From NCBI GenBank assembly GCA_017856115.1, contig JAFMFM010000010.1:1-50255 (forward strand): a DNA stretch of 50,255 bases. Direction: 5' to 3'. Every line of letters starts with the position of its first letter. Within the stretch, counting starts at the first letter, position 1. Below, one piece after another: positions 28,284 through 38,236 of the stretch. The position numbers were made by a program, and so were the translations under genes. Source of the stretch: Actinomycetota bacterium. Lineage in GTDB: Bacteria > Actinomycetota > Acidimicrobiia > Acidimicrobiales > Ilumatobacteraceae. A model generated the notes under the pieces. It saw only the letters and a program-made list of their open reading frames with translations, was not told the DNA's origin and ran no database searches.

Positions 28284-29738
28284 TCAGCTGGCCCACGGGG
28301 TCAGCGTTACGGCGAGGAAGTACACCGTCGGCAACGACAGCAACACACCGTCGAAGCGGTCGAGTACCCCACCATGACCCTTGAGGAGCGTTCCGAAGTC
28401 CTTCACGCCGAGCGATCGCTTCAGCACGGACTCCAGCAGATCGCCGATCGGTGCGGCGATCGACACCACCGCTGCGAGCATGATCCATTCCATCAGCGAG
28501 TCCCACGTTTCGCTCTGCAGACCAAGGATGACCACGACGCAGAACGTGGCGATCGTGCCACCGATGACTCCCTCCACCGTCTTGTTGGGACTGATCGACG
28601 CCTTCAGCGGCGTGCGACCAATGGCCGAACCGACGAAGTATGCGCCGATGTCGTTCGCGGCCACCGCGAACACGGCGAGGAACAGCGTGTCGGTTCCCAC
28701 GTTGGGAAGCGACGCCGACAGCGTGGACATGCGCAGGATCATTCCCGCGTAACTTCCGAGCAGTCCGATGTACACCACTCCCAACATCAGGGTGCCGAGG
28801 CTGGTGATGGCACCGCTGTGATCATCGTCGGAACCGACGAGGCTCACCGCACCAGCAATGAACGCAAACACCACCACCATTGCAATGGCAAGATGCGACA
28901 TGTAATAGGCGGCGAGCGGGGCGGTCAAACACGCAACAACACCCACCACCATCGGGGCGCCAAGCCCCTTGTTGGTGGTTTGCGTGAAGAACTCCAGCGC
29001 TGCGATTCCGAGCACAACGACGACGAGCGCCATCACCGCGGCCGGGCCCACGAACGACGTCCCGGCGAACAACACCACCAGCACCGCACCAACGAGCACC
29101 GCCGAACCCAGGTTGCGGTCGGCCCCGACGGGGCGAGGTTGCGTTCCGCTGTCGCCACGATCGGGTCGTGCACGTCGAACTTGGCTGGGGCGAACGGGTG
29201 CCGGACGACGAGCCGAGCGATCGCGTGAACCGACACGCTCACGCGCCACGGGTCGCGACACGTCACCCGTGCGGTCACGAGCGATCGGACGCGAAACATC
29301 ACCCGTGCGGTCACGAGCGATCGGACGTGAAATATCACCCGTGCGGTCACGCATCGTGGGGTGGGTGTCGGAGGCACGTCGCGCACGCTGATCGGTCGGG
29401 TCACCGCCGATACGAATCCGTCCCTCGGGGGCCGGACGGCTCACCGGCGGGGGCGAATCCGGTCGATTTGGTTCGCGGGTCGGACGTGTGGCGTCGCGGC
29501 TGCCCGGTTTACTCGGATCACGGGGTTGCACACCGAAGCGGGGGCTCTCCCCCGTTGGCTGTTCGCTCCAGTGCGGTAGTTGTGCCGTGTCGGTCGAGTC
29601 GACGCTGATGGCCGGAGCGGAATCATCGGAATCGGCGAACTTCACTTCGCCGAACTCGTCACCGAAGTCGATGGTGTTGTCACGAAGTTCCCCGGTGGTT
29701 TCGTTGGAATCGGTATTGTCGCGGCGATCGTCGGACAT
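28284..29738 (-). CDS. cdsA: Phosphatidate cytidylyltransferase with long disordered N-terminus
   Basis: Membrane enzyme making CDP-diacylglycerol. The catalytic part (about residues 210-484) has eight or so membrane segments and the CDP-OH signature region near LKRSLGVKDFGTLLKGHGGVLDRFD. It is preceded by about 208 residues of polar, disordered sequence rich in Arg, Asp, Pro and Ser, including three copies of a 12-residue RDRTGD(I/V)SRPIA repeat at 129-166. The ATG at 29738 has an ideal GGAGG 7 nt upstream, so the extension is probably translated. Such long heads also occur on some actinobacterial CdsA proteins, without known role. Confidence 0.94.
   Translation of the reverse strand: MSDDRRDNTDSNETTGELRDNTIDFGDEFGEVKFADSDDSAPAISVDSTDTAQLPHWSEQPTGESPRFGVQPRDPSKPGSRDATRPTREPNRPDSPPPVSRPAPEGRIRIGGDPTDQRARRASDTHPTMRDRTGDISRPIARDRTGDVSRPIARDRTGDVSRPVARERVGSRDRSARRPAPVRPSQVRRARPDRGDSGTQPRPVGADRNLGSAVLVGAVLVVLFAGTSFVGPAAVMALVVVVLGIAALEFFTQTTNKGLGAPMVVGVVACLTAPLAAYYMSHLAIAMVVVFAFIAGAVSLVGSDDDHSGAITSLGTLMLGVVYIGLLGSYAGMILRMSTLSASLPNVGTDTLFLAVFAVAANDIGAYFVGSAIGRTPLKASISPNKTVEGVIGGTIATFCVVVILGLQSETWDSLMEWIMLAAVVSIAAPIGDLLESVLKRSLGVKDFGTLLKGHGGVLDRFDGVLLSLPTVYFLAVTLTPWAS
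29263..29351 (-). repeat. 36-bp tandem repeat inside cdsA
   Basis: Units start at 29263, 29299 and 29335 (plus coordinates), period exactly 36 bp, the third partial. They are nearly identical in DNA, encode the 12-residue RDRTGDVSRPIA unit and keep the frame, so copy number could vary without breaking cdsA. Confidence 0.9.
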
Positions 29739-29740
29739 TG

Positions 29741-30298
29741 TCAAACCTCCATAACTTCTTGTTCCTTGCGGGCTGCGGCTTTGTCGATGTGGTCCACGTG
29801 CTCCTGGGTCATCTTGTCCAGATCCTTTTCGGCACGTTCGAGATCGTCCTTGGAGATGTCACCATCCTTCTCGGCGGTTTCCATGGCTTTGCGCGCATCG
29901 CGTCGAATACCGCGAATGGTCACACGACCCTCCTCGGCGATGTTCTTCACCACCTTCACGTAGTCCTTGCGTCGTTCCTCGGTGAGCGCCGGAAACGCCA
30001 AACGAATCACCTGACCGTCGTTGCTGGGGGTGACACCGATGTCACTCGCCATGAGCGCCTTCTCGATTGCAGCGATCGCCGAGCGGTCGTGTGGCTTCAC
30101 CACCAGCATGCGGGCCTCGGGCACCTGAAAACTGGCCAACTGCTGCAAGGGCACCGGGGCGCCGTAATAGTCCACGTTGAGTTTCTCGATCAGCGCAGGT
30201 GACGCACGTCCCGTACGTACCGCTACGAACTGGTGTTGAACGTGCTCGACGGCCTTGTCCATCTTGTCGAGCGACTCGAGCAGCGTGTCGTCGATCAC
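29741..30298 (-). CDS. frr: Ribosome recycling factor
   Basis: Splits post-termination ribosomes with EF-G. 185 residues, standard length; helix motifs RTGRASPALIEKLNVDYYG, the PF-loop area VPLQQLASFQVPEARML and RKDYVKVVKNIAEEGRVTIRGIRRDA are typical. The GTG start at 30298 overlaps the pyrH stop as GTGA. The order rpsB-tsf-pyrH-frr is one of the most conserved in bacteria. Confidence 0.98.
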   Translation of the reverse strand: MIDDTLLESLDKMDKAVEHVQHQFVAVRTGRASPALIEKLNVDYYGAPVPLQQLASFQVPEARMLVVKPHDRSAIAAIEKALMASDIGVTPSNDGQVIRLAFPALTEERRKDYVKVVKNIAEEGRVTIRGIRRDARKAMETAEKDGDISKDDLERAEKDLDKMTQEHVDHIDKAAARKEQEVMEV

Positions 30299-31026
30299 GC
30301 GACTAGCGTACCGATTTCTTCGCCCTGGAGTATCGCTCGCAGATTGCCCCGCTGCAACAAATTGAACACGACGATCGGCAACTTGTTGTCCATGCAGAAG
30401 GTGATTGCGGTGGAATCCATCACACGTAGGCCCTTGTTGATGACGTCGAGATGCGAGAGACGAGAGAAACGTGTGGCGTTCTTGTCCACCTTCGGGTCGG
30501 CGGAGTAGATGCCATCCACACCTGAGTGAGTGCCCTTCAAGATTGCCTGCGCTTCGATCTCCGCGGCGCGAAGTGCGGCAGCGGTATCGGTGGTGAAGAA
30601 CGGGTTGCCGGTTCCCCCGGCCAGGATGACGATGCGTCCCTTTTCCAAATGGCGCTCGCAGCGGCGACGAATGTAGGGTTCGGCAACCTTGGGCATTTCC
30701 ACCGCGGTCATCACGCGCGAGTGCTGACCTGCGCGTTCGAGGGCATCCTGCAGCGCCAAACCATTGATGACCGTTGCGATCATTCCCATGTAGTCGGCCT
30801 GAGCTTGATCCATTCCGCGCCCACTGCCCTTGGTGCCGCGCCAGAAGTTGCCGCCGCCGACCACGACGGCAATGTCAACCCCGAATTCCTCCCGAGCATC
30901 GCGCAACTCGCCGGCTAGTTGGGCCAAGACGTCGTTGTCGAGCCCGAAGCCCGACTTTTCGGCGAGTGCCTCGCCCGACAATTTCAATACCACTCGTTTC
31001 CAGCGGGGCTGGGTACGAGCAGTCAT
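30295..31026 (-). CDS. pyrH: Uridylate kinase
   Basis: Phosphorylates UMP to UDP. 243 residues of the amino-acid-kinase fold: RVVLKLSGEALAEKSGFGLD at the start, VVVGGGNFWRGTKGSGRGMDQAQADYMGM for the substrate site, and VILAGGTGNPFFTTDTAAALRA. It starts 12 bp after the tsf stop and overlaps frr by 4 bp. Confidence 0.98.
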   Translation of the reverse strand: MTARTQPRWKRVVLKLSGEALAEKSGFGLDNDVLAQLAGELRDAREEFGVDIAVVVGGGNFWRGTKGSGRGMDQAQADYMGMIATVINGLALQDALERAGQHSRVMTAVEMPKVAEPYIRRRCERHLEKGRIVILAGGTGNPFFTTDTAAALRAAEIEAQAILKGTHSGVDGIYSADPKVDKNATRFSRLSHLDVINKGLRVMDSTAITFCMDNKLPIVVFNLLQRGNLRAILQGEEIGTLVA

Positions 31027-31038
31027 GCGTTTCCGAGA

Positions 31039-31826
31039 TTACCCGATTTCCACCTGGGCGAACCGCACGATCGACGCCGAGCCGATGACTTGTTTGACCG
31101 ACTGCTTGTCGTCCTTGGCATACGGCTGCTCGAGCAAGCAGAGGTCCTTGAAGAAGCCGTTGAGTTTGCCGTCGACGATCTTGCCGATTGCCGCCTCCGG
31201 CTTGCCTTCGTTGCGGGTAGCAGTTTCGAGGGTGGCGCGCTCGGCTGCGACAACGTCGGCCGGCACCTCGTCGCGAGTGAGATACTTGGGACGCGCAAAC
31301 GCGATGTGCACGGCGATGTCGTGGGCCAATTCCTCGGTTGCGCCACTCATCTCAACGACCACCACGTTGACGCCGCGACCACCTTGAACGTGGATGTAGG
31401 AGTCCATGATGTTGCCTGCAGCGGCCTCGAATCGCACCACTTCGCCGAGTTCGATCTTTTCCTTGAGGAGGATCTTGAGGTCCTCGAGTTCCTTGGTGCG
31501 ATCGGCGACTGCCGCTTCGCCCTTCGCGCGAACGAGATCGGCCAAGGTTTGGGCCTCGGCCACGAACGACTCACTTGCCGCAACGAAGTCGGTTTCACAC
31601 TTCAACTTGACGATCGCAGCCTGCGGACAGTCGATGGAGAGCGCCACCACACCCTGGTTGTTGTCGCGATCGGAACGCTTGGCGCTGGCCGCCAAACCCT
31701 TTTCGCGCAGCCAGGTCTTTGCCGCCTCGACGTCGCCGTTGGCTTCCTCGAGCGCTTTCTTGCAGTCCATCATTCCGGCGCCGGTTGCCTGGCGCAGTGC
31801 CTGAACGTCCTTGGCGTTGACGGCCA

Positions 31827-31827
<1 letters not shown>
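31039..31827 (-). CDS. tsf: Elongation factor Ts
   Basis: Nucleotide-exchange factor for EF-Tu. 262 residues: an N-terminal UBA-like domain (VQALRQATGAGMMDCKKALEE), the conserved TDFVAAS segment (CETDFVAASESFVAEA), the core domains and a short C-terminal module. The ATG overlaps the rpsB stop by one base (TAATG). Confidence 0.98.
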
Positions 31828-32654
<827 letters not shown>

Positions 32655-32681
32655 GGTGTTCTCCTTCCTGTGGTTGGTGGA

Positions 32682-32724
32682 CACGATTCGTTGCGCCGAA
32701 GCGACCACAGGTGTGCGAATCGTG
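32682..32724. promoter_or_regulatory. 9-bp perfect inverted repeat in the rpsB leader
   Basis: CACGATTCG at 32682-32690 and CGAATCGTG at 32716-32724, 25 bp apart, 28-70 nt upstream of the rpsB ATG. It could be an RNA stem for S2 autoregulation or a protein operator. No T-run follows, so it is not a simple terminator. Confidence 0.55.
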
Positions 32725-32823
32725 GGAGTTGATATGTAGTTGTTGGTTACGTGCGCCGATTTCTCAGCCGTCGTGACGCTATCGGGATGGGGTACCGCTT
32801 CCACCTTCAGGGGCCGCGACGTG

Positions 32824-33315
32824 TCACGGACTGCGGTCGCAACTCCGCGTTGGGCCGCGGCCGAGCGTCACGCGGAAGCGGGGGCGCGCCCACGTAGCTG
32901 CGGTGCCACCAGCCATCATCTGCGGGTCGACGTACGTCTCCCCCACGCGTACACCCACATGCAACGTGGCCGCACCCGTTGTTGCGGCGTTCCCGGACTC
33001 ACTCGCCAACCCGAGCACGTCACCACGGCGCACCACATCGCCCCGGGACACCGTCGTTTCACCCACACCGCCGTACGTCACCCGTACCGACGGATTATCG
33101 CGAGCACGTACCACCACGTACCGCACGCCGGCCACCTCGCCAGCAAACACCACCCGACCACTCAACCCGGAGCGCACCGCCGAGGCGACCGGAACCGCGT
33201 ATTCGATGCCGCGATTCCCCGCACATCGCGCACACTCCGGGGCACGAAACGGATCGACGATCGTCGCATTCGTTGGCAACGTGAGACAAGCGCCGAGCAG
33301 CGCAGTAGTCAACAT
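32824..33315 (-). CDS. Degenerate LytM/M23-like exported protein
   Basis: A 163-residue protein: signal peptide (MLTTALLGACLTLPTNATIV), then an M23-type beta-sandwich domain (YAVPVASAVRSGLSGRVVFAG, VTYGGVGETTVSRGDVVRRGDVLGLASESG, LHVGVRVGETYVDP). The metal ligands of active M23 peptidases appear lost: no HxxxD before the first strand, YGH is YGG, and HLHFEVR is TLHVGVR. This resembles the non-catalytic LytM domains of EnvC-like amidase activators, so it may regulate a cell-wall hydrolase; that is inference. The ATG at 33315 has GGGAG upstream. A LytM-family gene next to rpsB is common in Actinobacteria. Confidence 0.8.
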   Translation of the reverse strand: MLTTALLGACLTLPTNATIVDPFRAPECARCAGNRGIEYAVPVASAVRSGLSGRVVFAGEVAGVRYVVVRARDNPSVRVTYGGVGETTVSRGDVVRRGDVLGLASESGNAATTGAATLHVGVRVGETYVDPQMMAGGTAATWARPRFRVTLGRGPTRSCDRSP

Positions 33316-33355
33316 GCGTTCGCTCCCGTGGTGGAGTCGAGAACCGGCGCGGGGA

Positions 33356-34120
33356 TCAACGAAAATCGGCGGCAGCCAAGTGCCCGCGCATTTGGAGCAC
33401 GGCCTTGGCATGAATCTGCGAAACGCGACTTTCGGTGACGTCGAGCACCTCGCCAATCTGGGCGAACGTGAGGTTCTCTTCGTAATACAACAGCAGCGTC
33501 GTGCGCTCCCGATCGGGCAACTTGCGAATGGCTTCACGCATCGCCCTGCGCAGCTCTCCCGACTCGATCGCAGCATCCGGATTGGTGGCGCGTTGGAAGT
33601 CGCTCGCATCGGGCATCGCATGCGAGTCCATCGCAATGTGATCGAGCGGACCGATGGCGCTCGACGCCACGTCGGACAACCATTCGTGCAACTCGTCGGC
33701 ACTGATCTTCAGTCGTTCGGCAATCTCGGCATCGGTGGCAGGGCGACCCAACTCGTTTTGAAGTTCGGCGATGGCAACCTCCACTTGTCGCGATCGCGCG
33801 CGCACCGAGCGCGGTACCCAGTCGAGCGCGCGCAGGCTGTCGAGTATGGCCCCACGAATGCGCGGCACCGCGTACGACTCGAACTTCACGCCGGCCGACG
33901 GCGCATACCGATCGATTGCCTGCACCAGTCCCACCACGCCGGCACTAACGAGGTCGTTGGTTTCCACCCTGCGTGGCAAGCCCGCCGACAAACGTCCGGC
34001 GACGAACTTGACGAGCGACGCGTAATGCACCACCAACCAGTCGCGCGCCACGCCATCCTTGGTTGCGTGGAACCGCTGCCATGCATCGTCGACGGTGAGA
34101 CGTTCCGCTCGGGGGTTCAT
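33356..34120 (-). CDS. RNA polymerase sigma factor, WhiG/FliA type
   Basis: A 254-residue group 3 sigma factor. Region 2 is seen in VVHYASLVKFVAGRLSAGLP, LVSAGVVGLVQAIDRY and KFESYAVPRIRGAILDSLRALDWVPRSVR; region 3 in AELQNELGRPATDAEIAERL; region 4 in IRKLPDRERTTLLLYYEENLTFAQIGEVLDVTESRVSQIHAKAV. In Streptomyces WhiG drives sporulation genes and FliA drives flagellar genes; the role here is open, since no flagellar or sporulation gene is visible. The ATG overlaps the xerC stop as ATGA. No adjacent anti-sigma factor was seen. Confidence 0.93.
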   Translation of the reverse strand: MNPRAERLTVDDAWQRFHATKDGVARDWLVVHYASLVKFVAGRLSAGLPRRVETNDLVSAGVVGLVQAIDRYAPSAGVKFESYAVPRIRGAILDSLRALDWVPRSVRARSRQVEVAIAELQNELGRPATDAEIAERLKISADELHEWLSDVASSAIGPLDHIAMDSHAMPDASDFQRATNPDAAIESGELRRAMREAIRKLPDRERTTLLLYYEENLTFAQIGEVLDVTESRVSQIHAKAVLQMRGHLAAADFR

Positions 34121-35031
34121 GCGCGTGGATGCGACGCCCCGTACGCCGTCTTCAATCGTTCCTTGCTCACATGCGTGTATCGCTGCGTGGTGGCGACGTC
34201 GGCATGACCGAGCAATTCTTGCACTGCACGCAGGTCGGCCCCGTTGTCCAGCAAGTGCGTGGCGAAGGTGTGTCGAAGTGCGTGCGGATGCGTGGGTGAC
34301 AGCGCACGATCGTCGATGAGACGTCGTACGTCGCGCGGCGTGATGCGCTTGCCGCGATGGTTGAGAAACAGGGCGAGCTCGTCGGCGGCCGGCACGTCGT
34401 CCACCACCTCCTTTCGAACCTTCACCCAGTCGCGCACGGAGTCGACCGCGGGTTTGCCCACCGGCACCTGGCGCTCCTTGTTGCCCTTGCCCATCACCCG
34501 CACCACACCTCGTCGCACATCGATGGAGTCGATCTCGAGCGAGCACAACTCGCTGACACGCAGCCCGCTGCCGTACAACATCTCCACCACCGCGTCGTCG
34601 CGCAAATGTCGCCAGCGCGGATGGTCCTCGGGGTGGTGTTCCAACAACGCACGCAACTGCGCAGCGGTGAGCACCTTGGGTAGTCGGCCCTTGTCGGAAG
34701 GCGTCTTCACGCCCACTGTCGGATCGACCTTCACCTTCTTGTTGCGTGACAGCCACCCGAAGTAGCGGGTGAGCGACGCCTTCTTTCGCGCGATACTGCG
34801 CCGAGCGAGTTTGCTCGTGGAGAGGAACGCCACGTACGAACGAACGTGCTGTTTGGTGACCTGCGATGGAGCCGTCACGCCGTGACGCGCCACCCATTCC
34901 ACGAAGAGGCGCACATCGCGCTGGTACGCGCTCACGGTGTTGGGTGATGCCGCGGTCAGCGAAACTACGAAACCGTCGAGATTCCACTGATCGGCCCGGC
35001 CCACCTCCAAAACGGTAGTTGCCGACTGCAC
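34117..35031 (-). CDS. xerC: Tyrosine recombinase XerC
   Basis: Site-specific recombinase resolving chromosome dimers at dif. 304 residues: an N-terminal SAM-like domain and a catalytic domain with R158 (GSGLRVSEL), K182 (GKGNKERQVP), H250 and R253 (HPHALRHTFATHL), H276 (LGHAD) and nucleophile Y285 (RYTHV). All catalytic residues are intact. The dprA-xerC-sigma-LytM-rpsB context marks a housekeeping Xer enzyme rather than a phage integrase. The GTG at 35031 lacks a clear Shine-Dalgarno; an in-frame start about 8-10 codons downstream is possible. Confidence 0.95.
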   Translation of the reverse strand: MQSATTVLEVGRADQWNLDGFVVSLTAASPNTVSAYQRDVRLFVEWVARHGVTAPSQVTKQHVRSYVAFLSTSKLARRSIARKKASLTRYFGWLSRNKKVKVDPTVGVKTPSDKGRLPKVLTAAQLRALLEHHPEDHPRWRHLRDDAVVEMLYGSGLRVSELCSLEIDSIDVRRGVVRVMGKGNKERQVPVGKPAVDSVRDWVKVRKEVVDDVPAADELALFLNHRGKRITPRDVRRLIDDRALSPTHPHALRHTFATHLLDNGADLRAVQELLGHADVATTQRYTHVSKERLKTAYGASHPRA

Positions 35032-35049
35032 ACGTCGCGGGCGTGCGCG

Positions 35050-36186
35050 TCACGGAGCGACCAAGGCTTCCCACCAGCCGGCGTTCGCGGTGACCCAACC
35101 GTGTGCCTCGAGACGACCGAGTCGAACGGCCACTTCTTGGATCGGCAATCGAGAACGATGCACCAGCTGATCGAACGTCGATGGCTGACGTGCGAGCAGC
35201 TCGAGCACCACTCGATCATCGGCGGATGGCGCCACGCGATTGTCGCCGAGCGCATCGCGCCGTTGGTGGTCGAGACCCAGTGCAACTAGCACGTCGGTGG
35301 CATCGCGAACGGGCGCCGCACCTTGCGACAACAAATGATTGGTTCCCTTCGACGTGGTGCTCATCGGTGCACCGGGTACGGCCATGACGGTGACACCGCG
35401 CTTCAGTGCCTCGTCCACCGTGATCATCGATCCCCCGACTTCGCGCGACTCCACCACCACCAACACCTCGCTGAGGGCGGCCAAGATTCGGTTTCGCAAC
35501 GGAAAACGAAACGCATCGGGAGCACAACCCGGTGGTGATTCCGAGAGCAGCAGGCCGTGTCGTGCAACGTCGCGCCACAGCCCGGCGTGTTCACGCGGAT
35601 ACACCACGTCGAGACCCGACGCAACCACCGCGATCGGTGGCGCGGCAGCGGCCTCGAGCGCGCCGAGATGTGCCGCGGCGTCAATGCCACGCGCCAATCC
35701 CGACACCACCGCTACGCCCCCGACGGCCACATCCCGCGACAGTCGGCGCGCAAAGAACCGCCCGGCGGCACTTGCTGCACGCGTACCCACCACACCAACA
35801 CGCCGTTGTTGCAATGCGGTCGGGTTGCCGCGTGCGAACAACACCGCAGGTGCAGCGGGGTCGCTCCGCAGCACCTCGGGATACTCGGCATCGCTCGCCA
35901 ACCACACCGCGACCTCGTGCTCGGCGAGCGACTCGGCGACACGCTGCACGAGATCGTCGGTAGCCGCCGCTCGCCATGCCCGCCCCATGTCGTGTTCGGC
36001 GAGCAACGCCGCAAGTCGAGGACTCGGTGAACACTCGCCGCGAATGGTTCGCCAGGCCCGCTCGACGCCAAGTTCGTTCACGAGAACCCGCAGACGCTTG
36101 GGGCCCACCATCGGCAGTGAGGCCAGCGCCGCTGCCACCGCGCGCATGCCGGGTGCTGCCACGGCGCGCACGTCGGATTCACTCAC
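35050..36186 (-). CDS. dprA: DNA-processing protein DprA
   Basis: Loads RecA on incoming single-stranded DNA during transformation. 378 residues: an N-terminal helix-hairpin-helix/SAM-like region (ALASLPMVGPKRLRVLVNELG), the Rossmann-like DprA core (VGVVGTRAASAAGRFFARRL, VVSGLARGIDAAAHLGAL, FPLRNRILAALSEVLVVVE, GTNHLLSQGA) and a C-terminal winged-helix domain (VLELLARQPSTFDQLVHRS). The GTG start overlaps the comM stop as GTGA. Together with comEA and comEC it implies capacity for DNA uptake or processing. Confidence 0.96.
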   Translation of the reverse strand: MSESDVRAVAAPGMRAVAAALASLPMVGPKRLRVLVNELGVERAWRTIRGECSPSPRLAALLAEHDMGRAWRAAATDDLVQRVAESLAEHEVAVWLASDAEYPEVLRSDPAAPAVLFARGNPTALQQRRVGVVGTRAASAAGRFFARRLSRDVAVGGVAVVSGLARGIDAAAHLGALEAAAAPPIAVVASGLDVVYPREHAGLWRDVARHGLLLSESPPGCAPDAFRFPLRNRILAALSEVLVVVESREVGGSMITVDEALKRGVTVMAVPGAPMSTTSKGTNHLLSQGAAPVRDATDVLVALGLDHQRRDALGDNRVAPSADDRVVLELLARQPSTFDQLVHRSRLPIQEVAVRLGRLEAHGWVTANAGWWEALVAP

Positions 36187-37694
36187 CGTGCGCCGCCGCT
36201 CAACGACGACAGCGACGTTCGCATCCGCAAGGCCGCAGCAACGTGGACCTCGCCAACCACCTCCGGGGCACCATCCAGGTCGGCGATGGTGCGTGCGACG
36301 CGCCGAATGCGATGAAGCCCCCTACCGCTCAAGCGTCCCAGTTCCAGCTCGCGACGCAGCACCGCGCGCGCAGCAACGGAGAGCGGCGCCAATCTGTCCA
36401 ATTCATCCACGGCAATCGCAGCGTTCGGGCATCCACCGCGCTCGAGGGCGAGCCGTCGCGCGGCCACCACACGCTTGCGCACCACGTTCGAACTCTCGCC
36501 ATCGACACCATCGACGAGGTCCTCGACTCGTGGAAGTCCGACGCTCACACGCAGATCGAATCGATCCAGCAACGGACCGGAGAATCGACGCAGATATTTG
36601 GCGCGCGCCGCATCGTCGCACACGCATACACCGGGCGCTCCGGCGCCACACGGACACGGGTTGGCTGCCGCCACCAGCAAACAACGCGCCGGAAACGTGA
36701 GCGTGGTTCGGGCACGCGAGACGTGCACCACGCCCTCCTCCAGCGGTTGTCGCAGTGCATCGAGCACGCTCGGGGCGAACTCCCCGAGTTCGTCGAGAAA
36801 CAACACGCCTTCGCTGGCCAGCGAGATCTCCCCCGGTCGCATCGCGGCCGTACCACCGCCGATGAGTCCCACCAAGGAAATGGAGTGGTGCGGTGATCGA
36901 AACGGTGGATGCGTTACGCGACCGTTCGCCGGCATGGACACGTGTGCGGCCGAGTGCACCATGGTGCACGACATCGACTGTTCATTGCTGAGATCCGGGA
37001 GGATCCCCGGCAGCCGGCGCGCCAACATGGACTTACCCGCACCGGGCGGCCCCACCAACAACACATGGTGGGCGCCGGCGGCAGCGATTTCCAGTGCATG
37101 ACGAGCCACGGGCTGGCCACGCACGTCGGCGAGATCGGGCACGTGATCGAACACGGTGGTGTGGGTCGCGGTGTCGTCGTTCAACCATTCGGTTTCACCG
37201 CGCAGACACGCCACGACATGTGCCAAATCCGACGCCACCACCACGTCATCGGCGCCGGCAGCCCGCGCCGACGCAGCATTGCCTGCGGCAACCACCACCC
37301 GCCGATCACGAACCGCACCGACCAACGGCGCCGCGCCCACCACTCCGCGCAACGAGCCATCGAGTCCGAGCTCGGCAACGAATGCAAAGGGCTCGATGAG
37401 GGACGATGCGATCTGCTCGTCGGCGACCAACACGGCGATTGCGATGGCCAGGTCCAAACCCGAGCCTCCCTTTCGCTCCCCGCTCGGAGCGAGGTTCACC
37501 GTGATGCGACGATTCGGCCACGTGAACCCCCGCGACAGGAATGCGGCACGCACACGATCTCGACTTTCGCGACACACCTCGTCGGGTTGACCGACGATGG
37601 TGAATCCGGGCAGACCGACACCGACGTGCACCTCGACGTCGACCGCCCGCCCAACGACACCCAACAACGTGGTGGACCGCACCGTAGAAAACAA
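36183..37694 (-). CDS. comM: YifB/ComM-family Mg-chelatase-like AAA+ ATPase
   Basis: AAA+ helicase promoting branch migration during recombination of transformed DNA. 503 residues: an N-terminal Lon-like domain (GLPGFTIVGQPDEVCRESRDRVRAA), Walker A VGPPGAGKS (214-222), SPHHSISLVGLIGGG, Walker B GVLFLDELGEF, a cysteine cluster NPCPCG...CVC and the C-terminal Mg-chelatase-like domain. The start is TTG at 37694 with a good AAGGAG 7 nt upstream. It heads the comM-dprA-xerC run. Confidence 0.95.
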   Translation of the reverse strand: MFSTVRSTTLLGVVGRAVDVEVHVGVGLPGFTIVGQPDEVCRESRDRVRAAFLSRGFTWPNRRITVNLAPSGERKGGSGLDLAIAIAVLVADEQIASSLIEPFAFVAELGLDGSLRGVVGAAPLVGAVRDRRVVVAAGNAASARAAGADDVVVASDLAHVVACLRGETEWLNDDTATHTTVFDHVPDLADVRGQPVARHALEIAAAGAHHVLLVGPPGAGKSMLARRLPGILPDLSNEQSMSCTMVHSAAHVSMPANGRVTHPPFRSPHHSISLVGLIGGGTAAMRPGEISLASEGVLFLDELGEFAPSVLDALRQPLEEGVVHVSRARTTLTFPARCLLVAAANPCPCGAGAPGVCVCDDAARAKYLRRFSGPLLDRFDLRVSVGLPRVEDLVDGVDGESSNVVRKRVVAARRLALERGGCPNAAIAVDELDRLAPLSVAARAVLRRELELGRLSGRGLHRIRRVARTIADLDGAPEVVGEVHVAAALRMRTSLSSLSGGAR

Positions 37695-37753
37695 CGACTT
37701 TCTCCTTGGGAATGCATCCGTAGCGGGCCGGCACCTGTGAGAATGGAACGGCG

Positions 37754-38236
37754 ATGAAACTTCTCACTGGAGGTGTGCACGACCAAGCCGGGAGGTGCAG
37801 GAAATCTTCGGCGCGATCGGCATGCGTCGGCACACTGCTCGCGGTGCTCCTTGCATCGTGCGCCACAACCCCACGAACCGCCACCAACTTTTGTCGGGTG
37901 CTCGCCGACCGTCTCGACGGCATCACCCAGACTCCAACCTCCAGTGCGCAAGTGCAGGAGTTGATCGGGCACTACGACCGTCTGGTCGAGGTGGCTCCAA
38001 TCGAGGTGGAGGACGACCTTGCAACCATTCGCAACCTGTTCGTCCTGGCGTCGGAGGTCGACGTTACGGACGCGGCCAGCGTGCAGGCGGTGGCCGACGC
38101 GTCATACGCCGCCGAGCGCGCAGCCGACGACGCGGGCGTATACGTGGGTGCGACGTGTGGTGTGGATTTGTCCAATGGATTCGCCGTTCAGGCGCCCACG
38201 CCGACGCCGGAAACGATTCCTGCGACGACGCCGTAG
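37754..38236 (+). CDS. Putative small lipoprotein, unknown function
   Basis: 160 residues with an N-terminal hydrophobic segment ending in a lipobox-like LLASC (Cys about 36), a mature part of short acidic helices (VQELIGHYDRLVEVAPIEVEDDLATIRNLF) and a Pro/Thr-rich tail. Two further cysteines (in NFCRVL and ATCGVD) may form a disulfide. The signal is longer than usual, so a start after 37754 is possible. It is divergent from comM and convergent with clpP. I do not recognise the family. Confidence 0.6.
   Translation: MKLLTGGVHDQAGRCRKSSARSACVGTLLAVLLASCATTPRTATNFCRVLADRLDGITQTPTSSAQVQELIGHYDRLVEVAPIEVEDDLATIRNLFVLASEVDVTDAASVQAVADASYAAERAADDAGVYVGATCGVDLSNGFAVQAPTPTPETIPATTP

Noticed and set aside
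34117-35031. Phage-type integrase indicating a prophage
   Set aside because: The Tyr recombinase sits in the conserved dprA-xerC-sigma-rpsB context of housekeeping XerC, with no phage genes around.
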